Below the pieces are notes generated by a model. That model did no database searches, was not told the origin of the DNA, and worked only from the letters and a program-made list of their open reading frames with translations. This document shows, piece by piece, positions 46,479 to 56,958 of a stretch of 64,000 nt of DNA (within the stretch, counting starts at the first letter, position 1; each line of letters starts with the position of its first letter). Source of the stretch: Rana temporaria (Eukaryota > Chordata > Amphibia > Anura > Ranidae); contig NC_053489.1 in assembly GCF_905171775.1 (NCBI RefSeq), positions 389,329,349 through 389,393,348 of the forward strand, in the 5' to 3' direction. The translations under genes were made by a program, and so were the position numbers.

Positions 46479-46790
46479 ACCTCTGGGGGTCCCATGCTAC
46501 TCGAGAGCCAAATCCGGATAGAATAGGTCTGTCAGTTTTAGCAGGATCGCGTTGTTTAAGGAGTAATGGACGGAGCTCCTCGTGAATGCGTGCTACTCCA
46601 TGCGGTGTCAGGCCACGCCCCTAACAGCTGAAGTTTTTCAACGGCCTTTAGCCTTTCTCTGGCTACGTTTGTAGCCGACGCCCGATAATGATTGGTGTAT
46701 TGTCCAAACGAGGCAGAAATGTATCTCCCGTCTGTGACAACACCCACAGATTTACCTGACTTCCTGTCACAATATATATATATATATATA

Positions 46791-48178
46791 CACACACAGG
46801 TGAAACTCTAAAAATTTGAATATTGTGAAAAAGTTCATTTATTTCACTGATGCAACTTAAAAAGGTAACACTAATATACGAGATAGACTCATTACATGCA
46901 AAGCAAGATAGTTCAAGCCGTGATTTGTCATAATTGTGATGATTATGGCTTACAGCTCATGAAAACCCAAATCCACAATCTCAGAAAATTAGAATATTAC
47001 ATGCAATCAATAAAACAAGGAATGTACATAGAACAATATCGGACCTCTGAAAAGTATAAGCATGCATATGTACTCAGTATATGGTTTGGGCCCCTTTTGC
47101 AGCAATTACTGCCTCAATGCGGCGTGGCATGAAAGCCATAAGCCTATGGCACTGCTGAGGTGTTATGGAAGACCAGGATGCTTCAATAGCGGCCTTCAGC
47201 TCTTCTGCATTGTTCGGTCTCATGTCTCTCATCTTTCCCTTGGCAGTGCCCCATAGATTCTCTATGGGGTTCAGGTCAGACGAGTTTGCTGGCCAATCAA
47301 GCACAGTAATCCCACAGTCATTGAACCAGGTTTTGGTGCTTTTGGCAGTGTAGACCGGTGCCAAGTCCTGCTGGAAATTAAAGTCAGCATCCCCATAGAG
47401 CTTGTCTGCGGAAGGAAGCATGAAGTGCTCCAAAATCTCCTGGTAGACGGCTGCGTTGACCCTGGACTTAATGAAGCACAGTGGACCAACACCAGCAGAT
47501 GACATGGCTCCCCAAATCAACACAGACTGTGGAAACTTCACACTGGACTTCAAGCATCTTGCAGTGTGTGCCTCTCCATTCTTCCTCCATACTCTGGGTC
47601 CTTGGTTTCCAAATGAGATGCAAAATTTGCTCTCATCAGAAAGGAGGACTTTGGACCACTGAGCAACAGACCAGGCCTGTTTTTCTTTAGCCCAGGTAAG
47701 ACGCTTCTGACGTTGTTTGTTGTTCAGAAGTGGCTTGACATAAGGCATACGACATTTGAAGCCCATGTCCAGGATCCGTCTGTGTGTGTGTGTGGTGGCT
47801 GTTGATGCACTGACTCCAGCCTCAGTCCACTCCTTGTGAAGGTCCCCAGCACTTTTGAATGGCCTTTTCCTGACAATCCTCTCCAGGCTGCGGTCATCCC
47901 TGCTGCTTGTGCACCTTTTTTCTTCCACACTTTTCCCTTCCATCTTTCTATTAATGTGCTTTGATACAGCACTTTTGGAACATCCAACTTTTGCAATTAC
48001 CTTTTGAGGCTTTCCCTCATGGAGGGTGTCAATGATGGTTTTCTTCACAACTGTCAGGTCAGCAGTCTTTACCATGATTGTGATTCCTACTGAACCAGAC
48101 TGAGAGACCATTTAAAGGCTCAGGAACCCTTTGCAGATCTTATGGCTTAATTAGCTGATTAGAGTGGGACACTTTGAG
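46791..48178 (-). mobile_element. Tc1-2, Tc1/mariner element lacking its right inverted repeat
   Basis: The left terminal region (CAGGTGAAACTC and the A/T-rich block to about 46870) is present. On the other side the sequence stops about 100 bp upstream of the transposase ATG and changes at once into dispersed repeat R. No mirror of CAGGTGAAACTC is found there. The copy cannot be mobilised by two-ended transposition. Confidence 0.85.
47074..48075 (-). CDS. Tc1-2 transposase, uninterrupted
   Basis: This is a DD34E Tc1 transposase of 333 residues, the normal family length. I chose the ATG at 48075 (MVKTADLT), since the family starts MVKT; an in-frame ATG at 48111 would add 12 residues. A helix-turn-helix lies at residues about 22-42 (KVIAKVGCSKSAVSKH). 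The catalytic residues are Asp147 (LLSDESKF), Asp237 (FQQDLAP) and Glu272 (DLNPIENLW), 34 residues apart for the last two. Tyr242 stands where most relatives have His in the AP-HTA motif. No stop or frameshift is present. It lies in an element lacking one terminus, so expression and activity are uncertain; it might act on other copies. Confidence 0.9.
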   Translation of the reverse strand: MVKTADLTVVKKTIIDTLHEGKPQKVIAKVGCSKSAVSKHINRKMEGKSVEEKRCTSSRDDRSLERIVRKRPFKSAGDLHKEWTEAGVSASTATTHTHRRILDMGFKCRMPYVKPLLNNKQRQKRLTWAKEKQAWSVAQWSKVLLSDESKFCISFGNQGPRVWRKNGEAHTARCLKSSVKFPQSVLIWGAMSSAGVGPLCFIKSRVNAAVYQEILEHFMLPSADKLYGDADFNFQQDLAPVYTAKSTKTWFNDCGITVLDWPANSSDLNPIENLWGTAKGKMRDMRPNNAEELKAAIEASWSSITPQQCHRLMAFMPRRIEAVIAAKGAQTIY

Positions 48179-48930
48179 GCCGGCTTCACACTGGTGCGAC
48201 AAACGCTTCGACATTGGGGGGAGCCCATGTCGCATGACATGTGAAAATCAATGTTTCCCTATGTCTTAACTGGCCTGACACAAGTCGGCCCAACTTTGAA
48301 AATGCTCCCTGTACCACTTTGGTCCGACTTTGATCCTACTTCAACGCCATGAATATCACTGAAGTCGGATCAAAGTTGGAACACTGTCTTGCACGCTCCG
48401 ACTTTGGCATGCGACTTGTGATCTGATGATCTTGAGGGGGGACTCCACGCCAAATTTTAAATAAAAAAACGGCATTAGTTCCCCCTCCAAGAGCATACCA
48501 GGCCCTTATCCGAGCACACAGGCCGGCCAGAAAAGGGGATGGGGACGAGCGAGCCCCCCCCCTGAACCGTACCAGGCCGCATGCCCTCAACATGGTTGTG
48601 GGTGCTTTGGGGCAGGGAGGTGTCCTGTGGCCCCCCCACCTCAAAGCACCTTTTCCCCATGTTGATGAGGACAAGGGCCTCTCCCCCACAACCCTGGCTG
48701 TTGGTTGTCGGGGTCTTCGGGCGGGGGCTTATTGGAATCTGGGAGCCCCCTTTAATAAGGGGGTCCCCAGATCCTAGCCCCCCCATGATTTTGAATCAGT
48801 ACCGTTCATATCTGTGCAACTTCAGGGTAGTTCCTTCACTACTTTGGTCCCACATTGATGCGACTTGGAGTCCATAGACCTCAAGAATACACAGGCATTA
48901 CTTCAAGTCGCATCAAAATCAAAATTTCTG
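48179..48930. repeat. Dispersed repeat R, copy 2
   Basis: This is uninterrupted and starts GGCCGGCTTCACACTGGTGCGAC. It holds the same order of blocks as 1-429 joined to 11373-11500. A right-hand block (48840-48930) with GATGCGACTTGGAG and AAGTCGCATCAAAA suggests inverted ends. Its junction with Tc1-2 removed the Tc1 right end. Confidence 0.75.
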
Positions 48931-49199
48931 GTGGCAGTACTGGAGACTTGGCCTTATGCTGTTTTTTAAGTCTGCTGCTTTGCTCTGTTTCTATGGGGAA
49001 TGCAGACCACCCATTGCTTTTAAGGTATAGGGTTTAAAGCGGAAGTAAACCCATAGATTTAAATGTTTAAAAAAAAAAAAAACATTACATTTCCGGCACG
49101 TGCGGTCACATTGGTTGTGCTTTCAACCAAACTGTCAAACCATCCAGTGGCTGGTGTCCTAACTGATCACATGTGCAGCATCATGGCAGCTGAAGATTA

Positions 49200-49745
49200 A
49201 ACAGATATTAGGGACTTTTTAGGCAACAAGGTAAAAGATGTAGACAAAAATTATGTAAATGGTATTTATTTGTAGAAAATATAAAATCATTCAGATGCAA
49301 ATATCACCAAGGGCAGAGTTCATAAAAAACAACAAGGTACAATAGTAAATCGTTAGTGCATGGTAATTGTGGATATTCAACCCAACGCGTTTCAGGATGA
49401 CTGTGGGGTCCCTTCATCAGGAGAGTTCAAGGCAAGATGTGACTACCATAGCACATTCTAAAAACGGAAAAGAAAATAATAGAAAACAGCACATGTCCAT
49501 CATGGACAAGGGCAAAAAAAAAAAAGGAGCAATATCATTGAGGCCGAGATTAGGAGATCACCTACCGATAATATGGAACTAGCATTGCATGTACCTCCAG
49601 GTGCTATGCCGACTGGTGTAGTGCGGCCGTGGAATCACAACGGATGCCGTGGGGAATGTGGGATAATGGTGACTGCTTACCTAGAAGTAGCCATAGTTTT
49701 ACGTGGTTGGGCGCAGATTGATTCAGAGCCCGAGGAGGGTAAGCA
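49200..49745 (-). repeat. Penelope-type terminal repeat (inferred)
   Basis: The stretch carries a hammerhead-like core on the - strand (49383-49430) and A/T-rich flanks. Penelope terminal repeats are the known context for such motifs in vertebrates. Boundaries are not defined. Confidence 0.4.
49383..49430 (-). ncRNA. Candidate hammerhead ribozyme
   Basis: On the - strand CTGATGA is followed by a foldable segment (AGGGAC, loop, GTCATCCT) and then TGAAACGCGTTGGG. CTGATGA and GAAA match the catalytic core without change. The CTC before the core can pair with GGG after the GTT cleavage triplet. Minimal forms of this type occur in Penelope-like elements of amphibians and other animals. Stem I is short, so activity is not assured. 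Confidence 0.6.
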
Positions 49746-50056
49746 GCACTGATGGAAACGGAAACAGAAAAAATCTTGACAACAGAATATCTGGAAAGGA
49801 GAAAATATGTAGTATCTTTAAATGGGACTCTTAGGCTGAATTCACACCTATGCATTTTTAGTGCTTTTTGCATTTTGCAGATTTGTTTACAAACATCACA
49901 GGTTACCACAAAATATGGAAAGGGATTTCTCTGTATAAACAGAAAAAAACACTGCGCTAACGTGTAAATTAAATAACAGTGAAAAATTGAATAAATAAAA
50001 TAAATGTGAAAAGCTGCCAGTATTAATTACTAAAATACCATAGTAAGCAAAGAAAC

Positions 50057-50760
50057 AAAAAACAAAATAATACGGCGCTAATAAACCTGTGAAAAATATA
50101 TGTGAAATATATCTCAAAAAATTGAATAAACACAATAAAAATGAATGTGAAATATATACCCAAAAAAATATATATGACCAAAAAATTAAGATTGGTGAAT
50201 TGACAATATGATAATCAATGTAACAAATCCGTCCAAATGAATAAATAAAGTGAAATAAAGATAGTCCATAAAAAATCAGTGCAATTGAGTCCAATTAAGG
50301 TGAGCAGCTGTAATTAATCAAGAAAGGATCCTCCACCAGAAAGGTCACCCAATATGTGGGAAATGAAATCTCCTTACCAGAGAAAAAGACCGGGCTTTCA
50401 ACGGTCTAATTCAGCATAAGGATGTTTAAAGTCTTCCTTGAAAAAGACTATTCCGGACACTGCTATGAATCACCAGTATGGATAACTCCAAAAGATAGGG
50501 TCCTATTCAAATCCGCTCCAGTTTAACATTGGTGTTCATAAAAATAAAGAATAGTAGGAAACCACATAGTGCATTACTGTGTAAACATTAGGTTTTTAAT
50601 AGAAACAGATGCGCACTTACAGCAAAGCCTTGAAAAACTTGCATATGGGATATGGTGTGGAGAGGATGGCGTTCCCTCAATCCTCCGTTTGCTTCGTGTC
50701 TCCGTCCGTCACGTGTCTCTCCCTCTAGCGTGATGACGTCACTCTCTCCTGTCTCCTTCG
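50057..50760. repeat. 704-bp palindrome, left arm
   Basis: Pairs with 50772-51475 across an 11-bp spacer (TTTGACATGTG). Positions sum to a constant (101532) at the centre and at both outer ends, so there is no net indel, and I saw no mismatch. Confidence 0.92.
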
Positions 50761-50771
50761 TTTGACATGTG

Positions 50772-51475
50772 CGAAGGAGACAGGAGAGAGTGACGTCATC
50801 ACGCTAGAGGGAGAGACACGTGACGGACGGAGACACGAAGCAAACGGAGGATTGAGGGAACGCCATCCTCTCCACACCATATCCCATATGCAAGTTTTTC
50901 AAGGCTTTGCTGTAAGTGCGCATCTGTTTCTATTAAAAACCTAATGTTTACACAGTAATGCACTATGTGGTTTCCTACTATTCTTTATTTTTATGAACAC
51001 CAATGTTAAACTGGAGCGGATTTGAATAGGACCCTATCTTTTGGAGTTATCCATACTGGTGATTCATAGCAGTGTCCGGAATAGTCTTTTTCAAGGAAGA
51101 CTTTAAACATCCTTATGCTGAATTAGACCGTTGAAAGCCCGGTCTTTTTCTCTGGTAAGGAGATTTCATTTCCCACATATTGGGTGACCTTTCTGGTGGA
51201 GGATCTTTTCTTGATTAATTACAGCTGCTCACCTTAATTGGACTCAATTGCACTGATTTTTTATGGACTATCTTTATTTCACTTTATTTATTCATTTGGA
51301 CGGATTTGTTACATTGATTATCATATTGTCAATTCACCAATCTTAATTTTTTGGTCATATATATTTTTTTGGGTATATATTTCACATTCATTTTTATTGT
51401 GTTTATTCAATTTTTTGAGATATATTTCACATATATTTTTCACAGGTTTATTAGCGCCGTATTATTTTGTTTTTT
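50772..51475. repeat. 704-bp palindrome, right arm
   Basis: Mirror of the left arm. The proximal 150 bp are G/C-rich and contain TGACGTCA, a CRE consensus, also present in the left arm. The distal 250 bp are A/T-rich and open in one frame on each strand, which I take as chance. Confidence 0.92.
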
Positions 51476-51477
51476 AT

Positions 51478-51775
51478 CACAGGTTACCAGCCCTAATAGT
51501 CGCTGCATTTATGGTGGATAGTCATTGCCTCACCTGCCAAGCTAGTATGTCAGATCTGCCTGGAACAAGCGGGATAAAGCCCTGCAAGGACCTCAAGACG
51601 AAGAGAGCCTTCTAAAAGCCAGAACAGTCACCATTCAGGCGCAGACATCCAGGCAATGTCATCCTCTCGCCTCTCATTATTATTGCTTCCCGTTTACAAA
51701 CACCACAGGTTGCCAGCACTAATGGTTGCTGCATTTGTGGTGGAAAGTCATTGCTTAAAAAGCTAGCATGTCAAG
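51478..51775. repeat. Diverged direct repeat, about 222 bp apart
   Basis: CACAGGTTACCAGCCCTAATAG...GTCATTGCC near 51480 recurs as CACAGGTTGCCAGCACTAATGG...GTCATTGC near 51702. It may belong to the 5' part of the DIRS element that follows. Confidence 0.6.
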
Positions 51776-52859
51776 ACCACTTGGAGCAAAGAAGGGGATA
51801 CTGTTGATACTGTTGATACATGAAGCCTGTACTCCCCAGTCGGCTGAATTGCCTAGCACTTCCAACCAGAGCCAGTACGTGGTGTCCAAATTGGAAAGCT
51901 TGCCATGGAAAGAAAGTGTTAAAGGGGCCACAAGCTTTAAAGCTTGCCCAATAGAACCTTTGTGCAAGGGCAGTTAGACGCAATTGCCTGGGGTGAAGTG
52001 GAGGAAACTCTCCACAAGGTTAGAAAGTACGCATTACCTTTACTGAACAACTGGAGGAGTTAATCCAGGAAGAATGGAAGGGGTCAGAGAAAAATTCCTG
52101 TATAACAGGCTGCCAAAACTTTATACCCGGAAAAAGCTAAAGCTCAACCTGCTGCAGTCTCCCTTGATGGCGGATGCATCATTAATGTAGCTGGCAAGAC
52201 ATGTCACCTTGCTGTCACATTCAAGGAGGCTCTAGTCCTAAAATTAGATCTAGATCTGAAGTGCTCCTACATACTGTAGCATCTGCAGGTGTTGGCAGAC
52301 CAAAAAAACAGCCCATGTGCTGAGTGAGTCTAATGGGAGTGATTTCATAATTATCAACCAGCTGCTGCACCTGCAGGACTCTGAGGAAAGTGGCAGGGTC
52401 TGCAACCCTTTTAGACGTGATTTCCTATTGGGAGTATGTAATGCATCTTAATCTATTGGGAGTAGACCGGATACAGCCATCTCAAGGGTGACCACTAGCA
52501 GGTCAGGGCGAATATCATCTGACAAAAAGCTGAAATTTCAGAAAGGTCCAGCATACAGACGGCAACTCTGAAAGATACAAGGAGACAAAATCCTACGGAC
52601 TGGGAAAAAGATTAGTGAATCATTAATGAAGCCTTAAAAATGGCACCTGTCTTGGGAGAACAGAAACGTTCACCCACACAGGGGCGTAATTCAATGAGCA
52701 TAACGATCATATAACATTGATAGGTGGGATGTCCACCTTTTCAATCTCTTCCAGTCAGCCAGACTACCAGAGTTAATGGAGAAGTAAAAAATTCTGGTCC
52801 AGTTTGTAGCCGGATAAAATAGAAAAATTTGTAATCATGAAGGTTCCATTTGCCCAGAG
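51776..52859. other. Unassigned stretch upstream of the DIRS remnant
   Basis: No domain recognised. By position it could be the decayed gag region of the DIRS element. Confidence 0.35.
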
Positions 52860-52864
52860 GAGAT

Positions 52865-54612
52865 GAGGATTCGGTTTACCTCTGTTCCTAGAAAAAAAAC
52901 AAAAAAATTGAATCAGGTAATTTTGTGCCCGCAAGCACACAAAGTTGGAGTAGTGCAAGATAGCAAACCTCCAATCAATTCTATTATTGATAAACCTGGG
53001 AGACTTGATGCTCTGTTTATCAGATACCTACGTGTCCCAATTCATCCACTAGTTTCAGTGCCTCCCTTTCGGTCTGTACATCTCTCCCAGGGCATTCACA
53101 AAGGTCTTGCAGTCTGCAATATCGACAAGAACAATTCAGTAGAGCTTCCACAAGAGAATATCTGTCCTCCTGATAGAGAAAGTCAAAGGTGCTTTGGGAG
53201 TGAAGTCTCTTCCAGCAGAACAGTGCCGGAGTATCCTTGGTTCTTCGTAACTGACCAATTGTTTTCAAATGGAACATTATCACATCAGACCCCAGCTAGA
53301 AATGGTGGGGGATGCATTTCAAAGAGCAGGCTGCTCAAGGTCATTGGATGTTCAGCTTATGAGGTATAGTATTGAATGCTTTTGAACTAAGAGTAGTGTT
53401 CAAAGCCCTTCTGTCATTCACTCCTTTTAGAAGTGGAGAAAGATTTTTACTGCACCTAGACAACATTGGAAGGGTAGAATTCTTAGGCTGTCAGTGGAAC
53501 TTCCTGTATAAAAAAAATTGCAAATATACCGTTTTGGCTTAGGAGGCTCTAGTCTCTGTCTCTCCTACACTTAAGCATTACGTCACCACTGCCTCTTCCA
53601 GTGATGATGGATTTGCTCTCTCATGAGCAGTTTTGCCATCCAGCTCCAAGAGACTACTTTTGATGGCATGGAAGTTGAGAGGCAGACCAAGTCAAGGGTG
53701 CTCAGTCCAGGTAGTGGCTAGCTTGTCTCAAGCTAGAGAGGGCTTCATTAATAAGACTTACAAACAATATGGGAAAATTATGCAGATCTCACACAGCAAA
53801 AGCCTGGAGTCCTTTTATCACCTAAACCAGCCAAGGTTCAACAGTTCTTACAACTGGGGCTGAACAGAGGCTTAGGTTCAAATATGTTTAAAGTTCAAAG
53901 TTCAGCCCTGTTTGTACTTACAAGGGTTTAAGGAGTCCTTAACCCTTTAGTGATGCAATTGTTAAAAGACTTGCATGAAGTTATAGACCTCCCAGGAAAC
54001 CATTGTTCCCGATGTGGAACTTGCTTATGATCCTCTATCAAGGTTCATTTCTATCCTACAGAACTGGCTACACTCTGCAATCTAACTCTGAAGACCATAT
54101 TTATGGTTGCATCAACCACTATAAAAAAGGTGTCAAAACAGCAGGCTTTGTACTCAAGGAGCCTCATTTAATGTTCGACCCGGACAGAATAGTCCGAAAT
54201 CTCCAGATTGCTTTTATCCATGGGGATATCCATTTCTCCTTCCAATTTAACCAGGGAGTCAATTTACCGTCTTTCTTTGTTGAGTGAGAGAACCACATCT
54301 CCTGGATGTTGTTCTAACTCTACTGACCTGCTTGGCAACTACCTTTTCATTCAGGAAAGCTGAAATCTGTACTTGGTTCCAGCGTCACTTAAGACCGGGT
54401 CAGTCGGCATCAACACATACAGTCAGCTCTTGGATTGTTAATACAATTAAGAGCCTACTTTTCACACAGACTTCTGTTTCGGAAGTTTTAAGAGCACATT
54501 CAACTAGGGCAGTGCCAGCTCTGTGGACAGCTCAGTGCTGAGTCTCCTGAGGCTATTTGCAACTCAGCGATATGGTCCTCCCAGGACACCTTCATTACAC
54601 TTTTTAATAGGT
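52865..54612 (+). pseudogene. DIRS-type polyprotein remnant (RT, RNase H, tyrosine recombinase)
   Basis: DIRS elements combine a reverse transcriptase with a tyrosine recombinase. Readable pieces on the + strand: an RT segment with YLRVPIHP near 53025 and LPFGLYISPRAFTKVL near 53065; the RT thumb (CRSILGS, then FQRAGC) near 53220-53330; RNase H as LNAFELRVVFKALLSF near 53375; recombinase pieces from about 54080 and its C-terminus LRAHSTRAVPALW near 54490 with the His-x-x-Arg motif; and ICNSAIWSSQDTFI near 54560. The YVDD polymerase motif is not found between 53130 and 53190. Frames change many times, so this is an old fossil. Confidence 0.85.
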
Positions 54613-54741
54613 AAACCCGGCTCACGACAGTAAAATTTGGAAAATTCATGGTGCATATTTGTGCTACTAATTACAAAAATTTTATTGCACCCTCCTGTAT
54701 GGTGAGTTAGTTCCCATTGTATCCTGCCATGGTGCACCAGG

Positions 54742-54803
54742 AAAAAATTGTATACTCACCTTTCTGTAATGTTCCTTTCCTGGTGTTCTTCATTGCAGCA
54801 TAC
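54742..54803. repeat. DIRS terminal inverted repeat, left arm
   Basis: AAAAATTGTATACTCACCTT...TTGCAGCATAC mirrors 54910-54970 (GTATGCTGCC...AAGGTGAGTATACAATTTT) over about 60 bp. Confidence 0.85.
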
Positions 54804-54909
54804 AGATTCCCACCCAAATGGGTTGCAGAGAATTCTGTGAGCCAGGTCTGTCTTTTATTTATAGTTAACCAGTCCTATCAGGTTGTGGGGGCGGAGCCAC
54901 AATCCCATT

Positions 54910-54970
54910 GTATGCTGCCATGAAGATGCACCAGGAAAGGAAAATTACGGAAAGGTGAGTATACAATTTT
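54910..54970. repeat. DIRS terminal inverted repeat, right arm
   Basis: Partner of 54742-54803. About 106 bp lie between the arms. Confidence 0.85.
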
Positions 54971-54974
54971 CCAT

Positions 54975-55474
54975 TATACAGCTATGAAGCTGTAGGCACT
55001 GGAGTGCCAGGACTTGCTTACACTGCTCACTATTTTCAGGAGGAAGTCCACACAAAAATGTCTACTTCCTGTACATTTGCCCTGCTTAGGCACGATTAAC
55101 AATTCACATTTCTCACTTTAACATAGGAAATCCCTTTTTTGCCCTTAGTTCCGCTTTAAAATTCAGTCACATTTAGTAGCCATGCTTTTAAAAAAAATCC
55201 AGATAATGCAGAAAAAAATCATTGTAATATAAACTTTTGTCAGCCAGGTTCCAAAGATTTCTTCCATCAAAGTTGGCTTCTGATATAATTACCGCAAATC
55301 AGAGTGTTGAAAGACCAAACGTCTCCTCTAAGCACATGAGTAGGCTAATGAAGCCAGTGTGTGTGTTATGTGGGATAAGACACCGCTCAAACCGACCCAG
55401 TGGTTCAGATGTGGATATGGATGTGTATGACCTCAGCCAGTGCTGCTTTGGTCCTGACATGTTTCACCCCCACC
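54975..55474. other. Unrecognised non-coding stretch
   Basis: A 93-codon open frame at 55237-55518 runs into the next element and matches nothing I know. No splice signals or domain support a gene. Confidence 0.4.
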
Positions 55475-55509
55475 CAGGGCCGCCATCAGGGGGGGGGGTA
55501 CAGGCAGTA

Positions 55510-55745
55510 CACCTGTAAGGGGCCTGGAGGTCCCCAGGGGCCCGGATGGCAACCCCCCTTCTTTTTTTTTTTTAGGGGCCCGGTGGCCCACAGGGCCCCA
55601 GATGGCAACCCCCTTTTTTTTCATTTATTTTTTATAATTTTTTTTATATATTTGTATTTGATTTTTTATTAAAGGGCCAATTTTTTTAGGGGTCCCGAGG
55701 TCCCCAGGGGCCCAGAGATCCCCAGGGCCACGGATGACAACCCCC

Positions 55746-55795
<50 letters not shown>

Positions 55796-56927
55796 TTAAA
55801 GGGCCCAGAAGTCCCCAGGGCCCCCGATGGCAACCCCCCCTTTTTTAATAAAAAAATTAATTTTTTTATTATTTTCTTTCTTTTTTTTTTCTTTCTTTTT
55901 TATATATATATTTTTATTAAAGGGCTTAGAGGTCCCCAGGGCCCCATGTGGCAAACCCCCCTTTTTTTTATAAATGTTTATTTTTTTTAAAGGGCCCAGA
56001 GGTCCCCAGGGCCCTAGATGGAAACTCCCCTTTTTTTTTAATTTTTTTTTATAAATGTTGTTTTTTTTTAATATATATTTTGGGCCAGATCCACATACAT
56101 TTCCATCGGCGCATCGTATCAGAGATACACGACGCCGCCGTACCTTACCTGGCGTATATTCGAATCCTCAGCGAGTTTGCGCCGTAAGTTACGGCGGTGT
56201 AGTGTATTTCTGGCGGCGGATTTCAAATTGGGCGGGTTTCATTTAAATGAAGCGCGTCCCCGCGCCAAATGAACTGCGCATGCGTCGTCCCAAAATTTCC
56301 CGCCGTGCATTGCGCTAAATGACGTCGCTAGGACCGCATTTTTTTAACTTGGACGTGAGTTACGTCCATACCTATTCACTGACGACTTACGCAAAAATTA
56401 AATTCAAATTTCGACGCGGGAACGACGGCCATACTTAACATGGCAAGTCTATCTATACGCCGCAAAATACCATCTTTAACTATACGCCGGAAAAAGCCGT
56501 CTACAGACGACGTTGGAAAATGCGACGGCCGCGCGTACGTTCGTGGATCGTCGTAAATCGCTAATTTGCATACCCGGCGCGGAAAACGACGCAAACTCCA
56601 CCCAGCGGGCGCCGAAGTATTGCATCTAAGATCCGAAGGAGTACGAAGCCGTACGCCTGTCGGATCTTACCCAAATGCCTTTGTATCTTGGTTTGAGGAT
56701 TCAAACTAAAGATACGACGCGGGAAATTTGAAAGTACGCCAGCGTATCAGTAGATACACCGGCGTACTTCCTCTGTGGATTTGGCCCTTTGTTTTTATTT
56801 ATTTTTTATTAAAGGGCCCAGAGGTTTCTTTTTTTTTCTTTTTTTTATTAAAGGGCCCAGAGGTCCCGGATGGCAACCCCCCTTTTTTTGTAACTTCTTT
56901 TTATAAAAAATAATAATAATTTGTATA

Positions 56928-56958
<31 letters not shown>

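Larger units (their letters stand above)
38835..46622 (-). mobile_element. L1-D, full-length L1-clade LINE
   Basis: AACAGCTGAAGTTT flanks it (38821-38834 and 46623-46636). The poly(A) tail is the T run just inside the left edge, and the 5' end starts GGGGCGTGGC. Without the hAT insertion it is about 6.0 kb and carries ORF1, a roughly 960-bp inter-ORF region, ORF2 and a 3' UTR. It is the best preserved L1 in the window but is still frameshifted. Confidence 0.94.
38380..46771 (-). mobile_element. Solo-LTR-like element, split by L1-D
   Basis: Removing L1-D leaves about 590 bp that on the - strand starts TGTGACAGG and ends CCCCTTACA, the TG...CA form of an LTR. It lies in a TA-repeat, so the flanking duplication cannot be read. 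A related start, TGTGACAGC with further similarity, occurs at 63344. No gag or pol is present. Confidence 0.6.
49909..51475. mobile_element. Palindromic retroelement-like insertion
   Basis: ATCACAGGTTACCA is duplicated at 49895-49908 and 51476-51489, a 14-bp target duplication. Inside, 50057-50760 and 50772-51475 are inverted copies, with 148 bp of extra A/T-rich tail on the left. The outer ends carry a GCGCYRTA...TTTT motif reminiscent of Penelope 3' tails. No reverse transcriptase. Head-to-head Penelope-derived insertion is my inference. Confidence 0.75.
52860..54970 (+). mobile_element. DIRS-type retroelement, decayed
   Basis: Core and 3' end of a DIRS element on the + strand. The coding remnant is followed by an inverted-repeat terminus (54742-54970). 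The 5' boundary is not clear; it may start as early as 51490. Confidence 0.8.

Noticed and set aside
50057..51475. Assembly artefact as the cause of the perfect palindrome
   Set aside because: The 14-bp target duplication and the asymmetric 148-bp tail fit a real insertion better, though only long reads can settle it.
49896..51615. Hydrophobic open frames on both palindrome arms (for example MDSIALIFYGLSLFHFIY)
   Set aside because: They are mirror copies of A/T-rich DNA. The shared start simply reflects the palindrome, and no signal or domain supports translation.
55237..55518. Possible host exon of 93 codons
   Set aside because: No convincing splice acceptor or donor, and it runs into the hAT terminal repeat at 55475.
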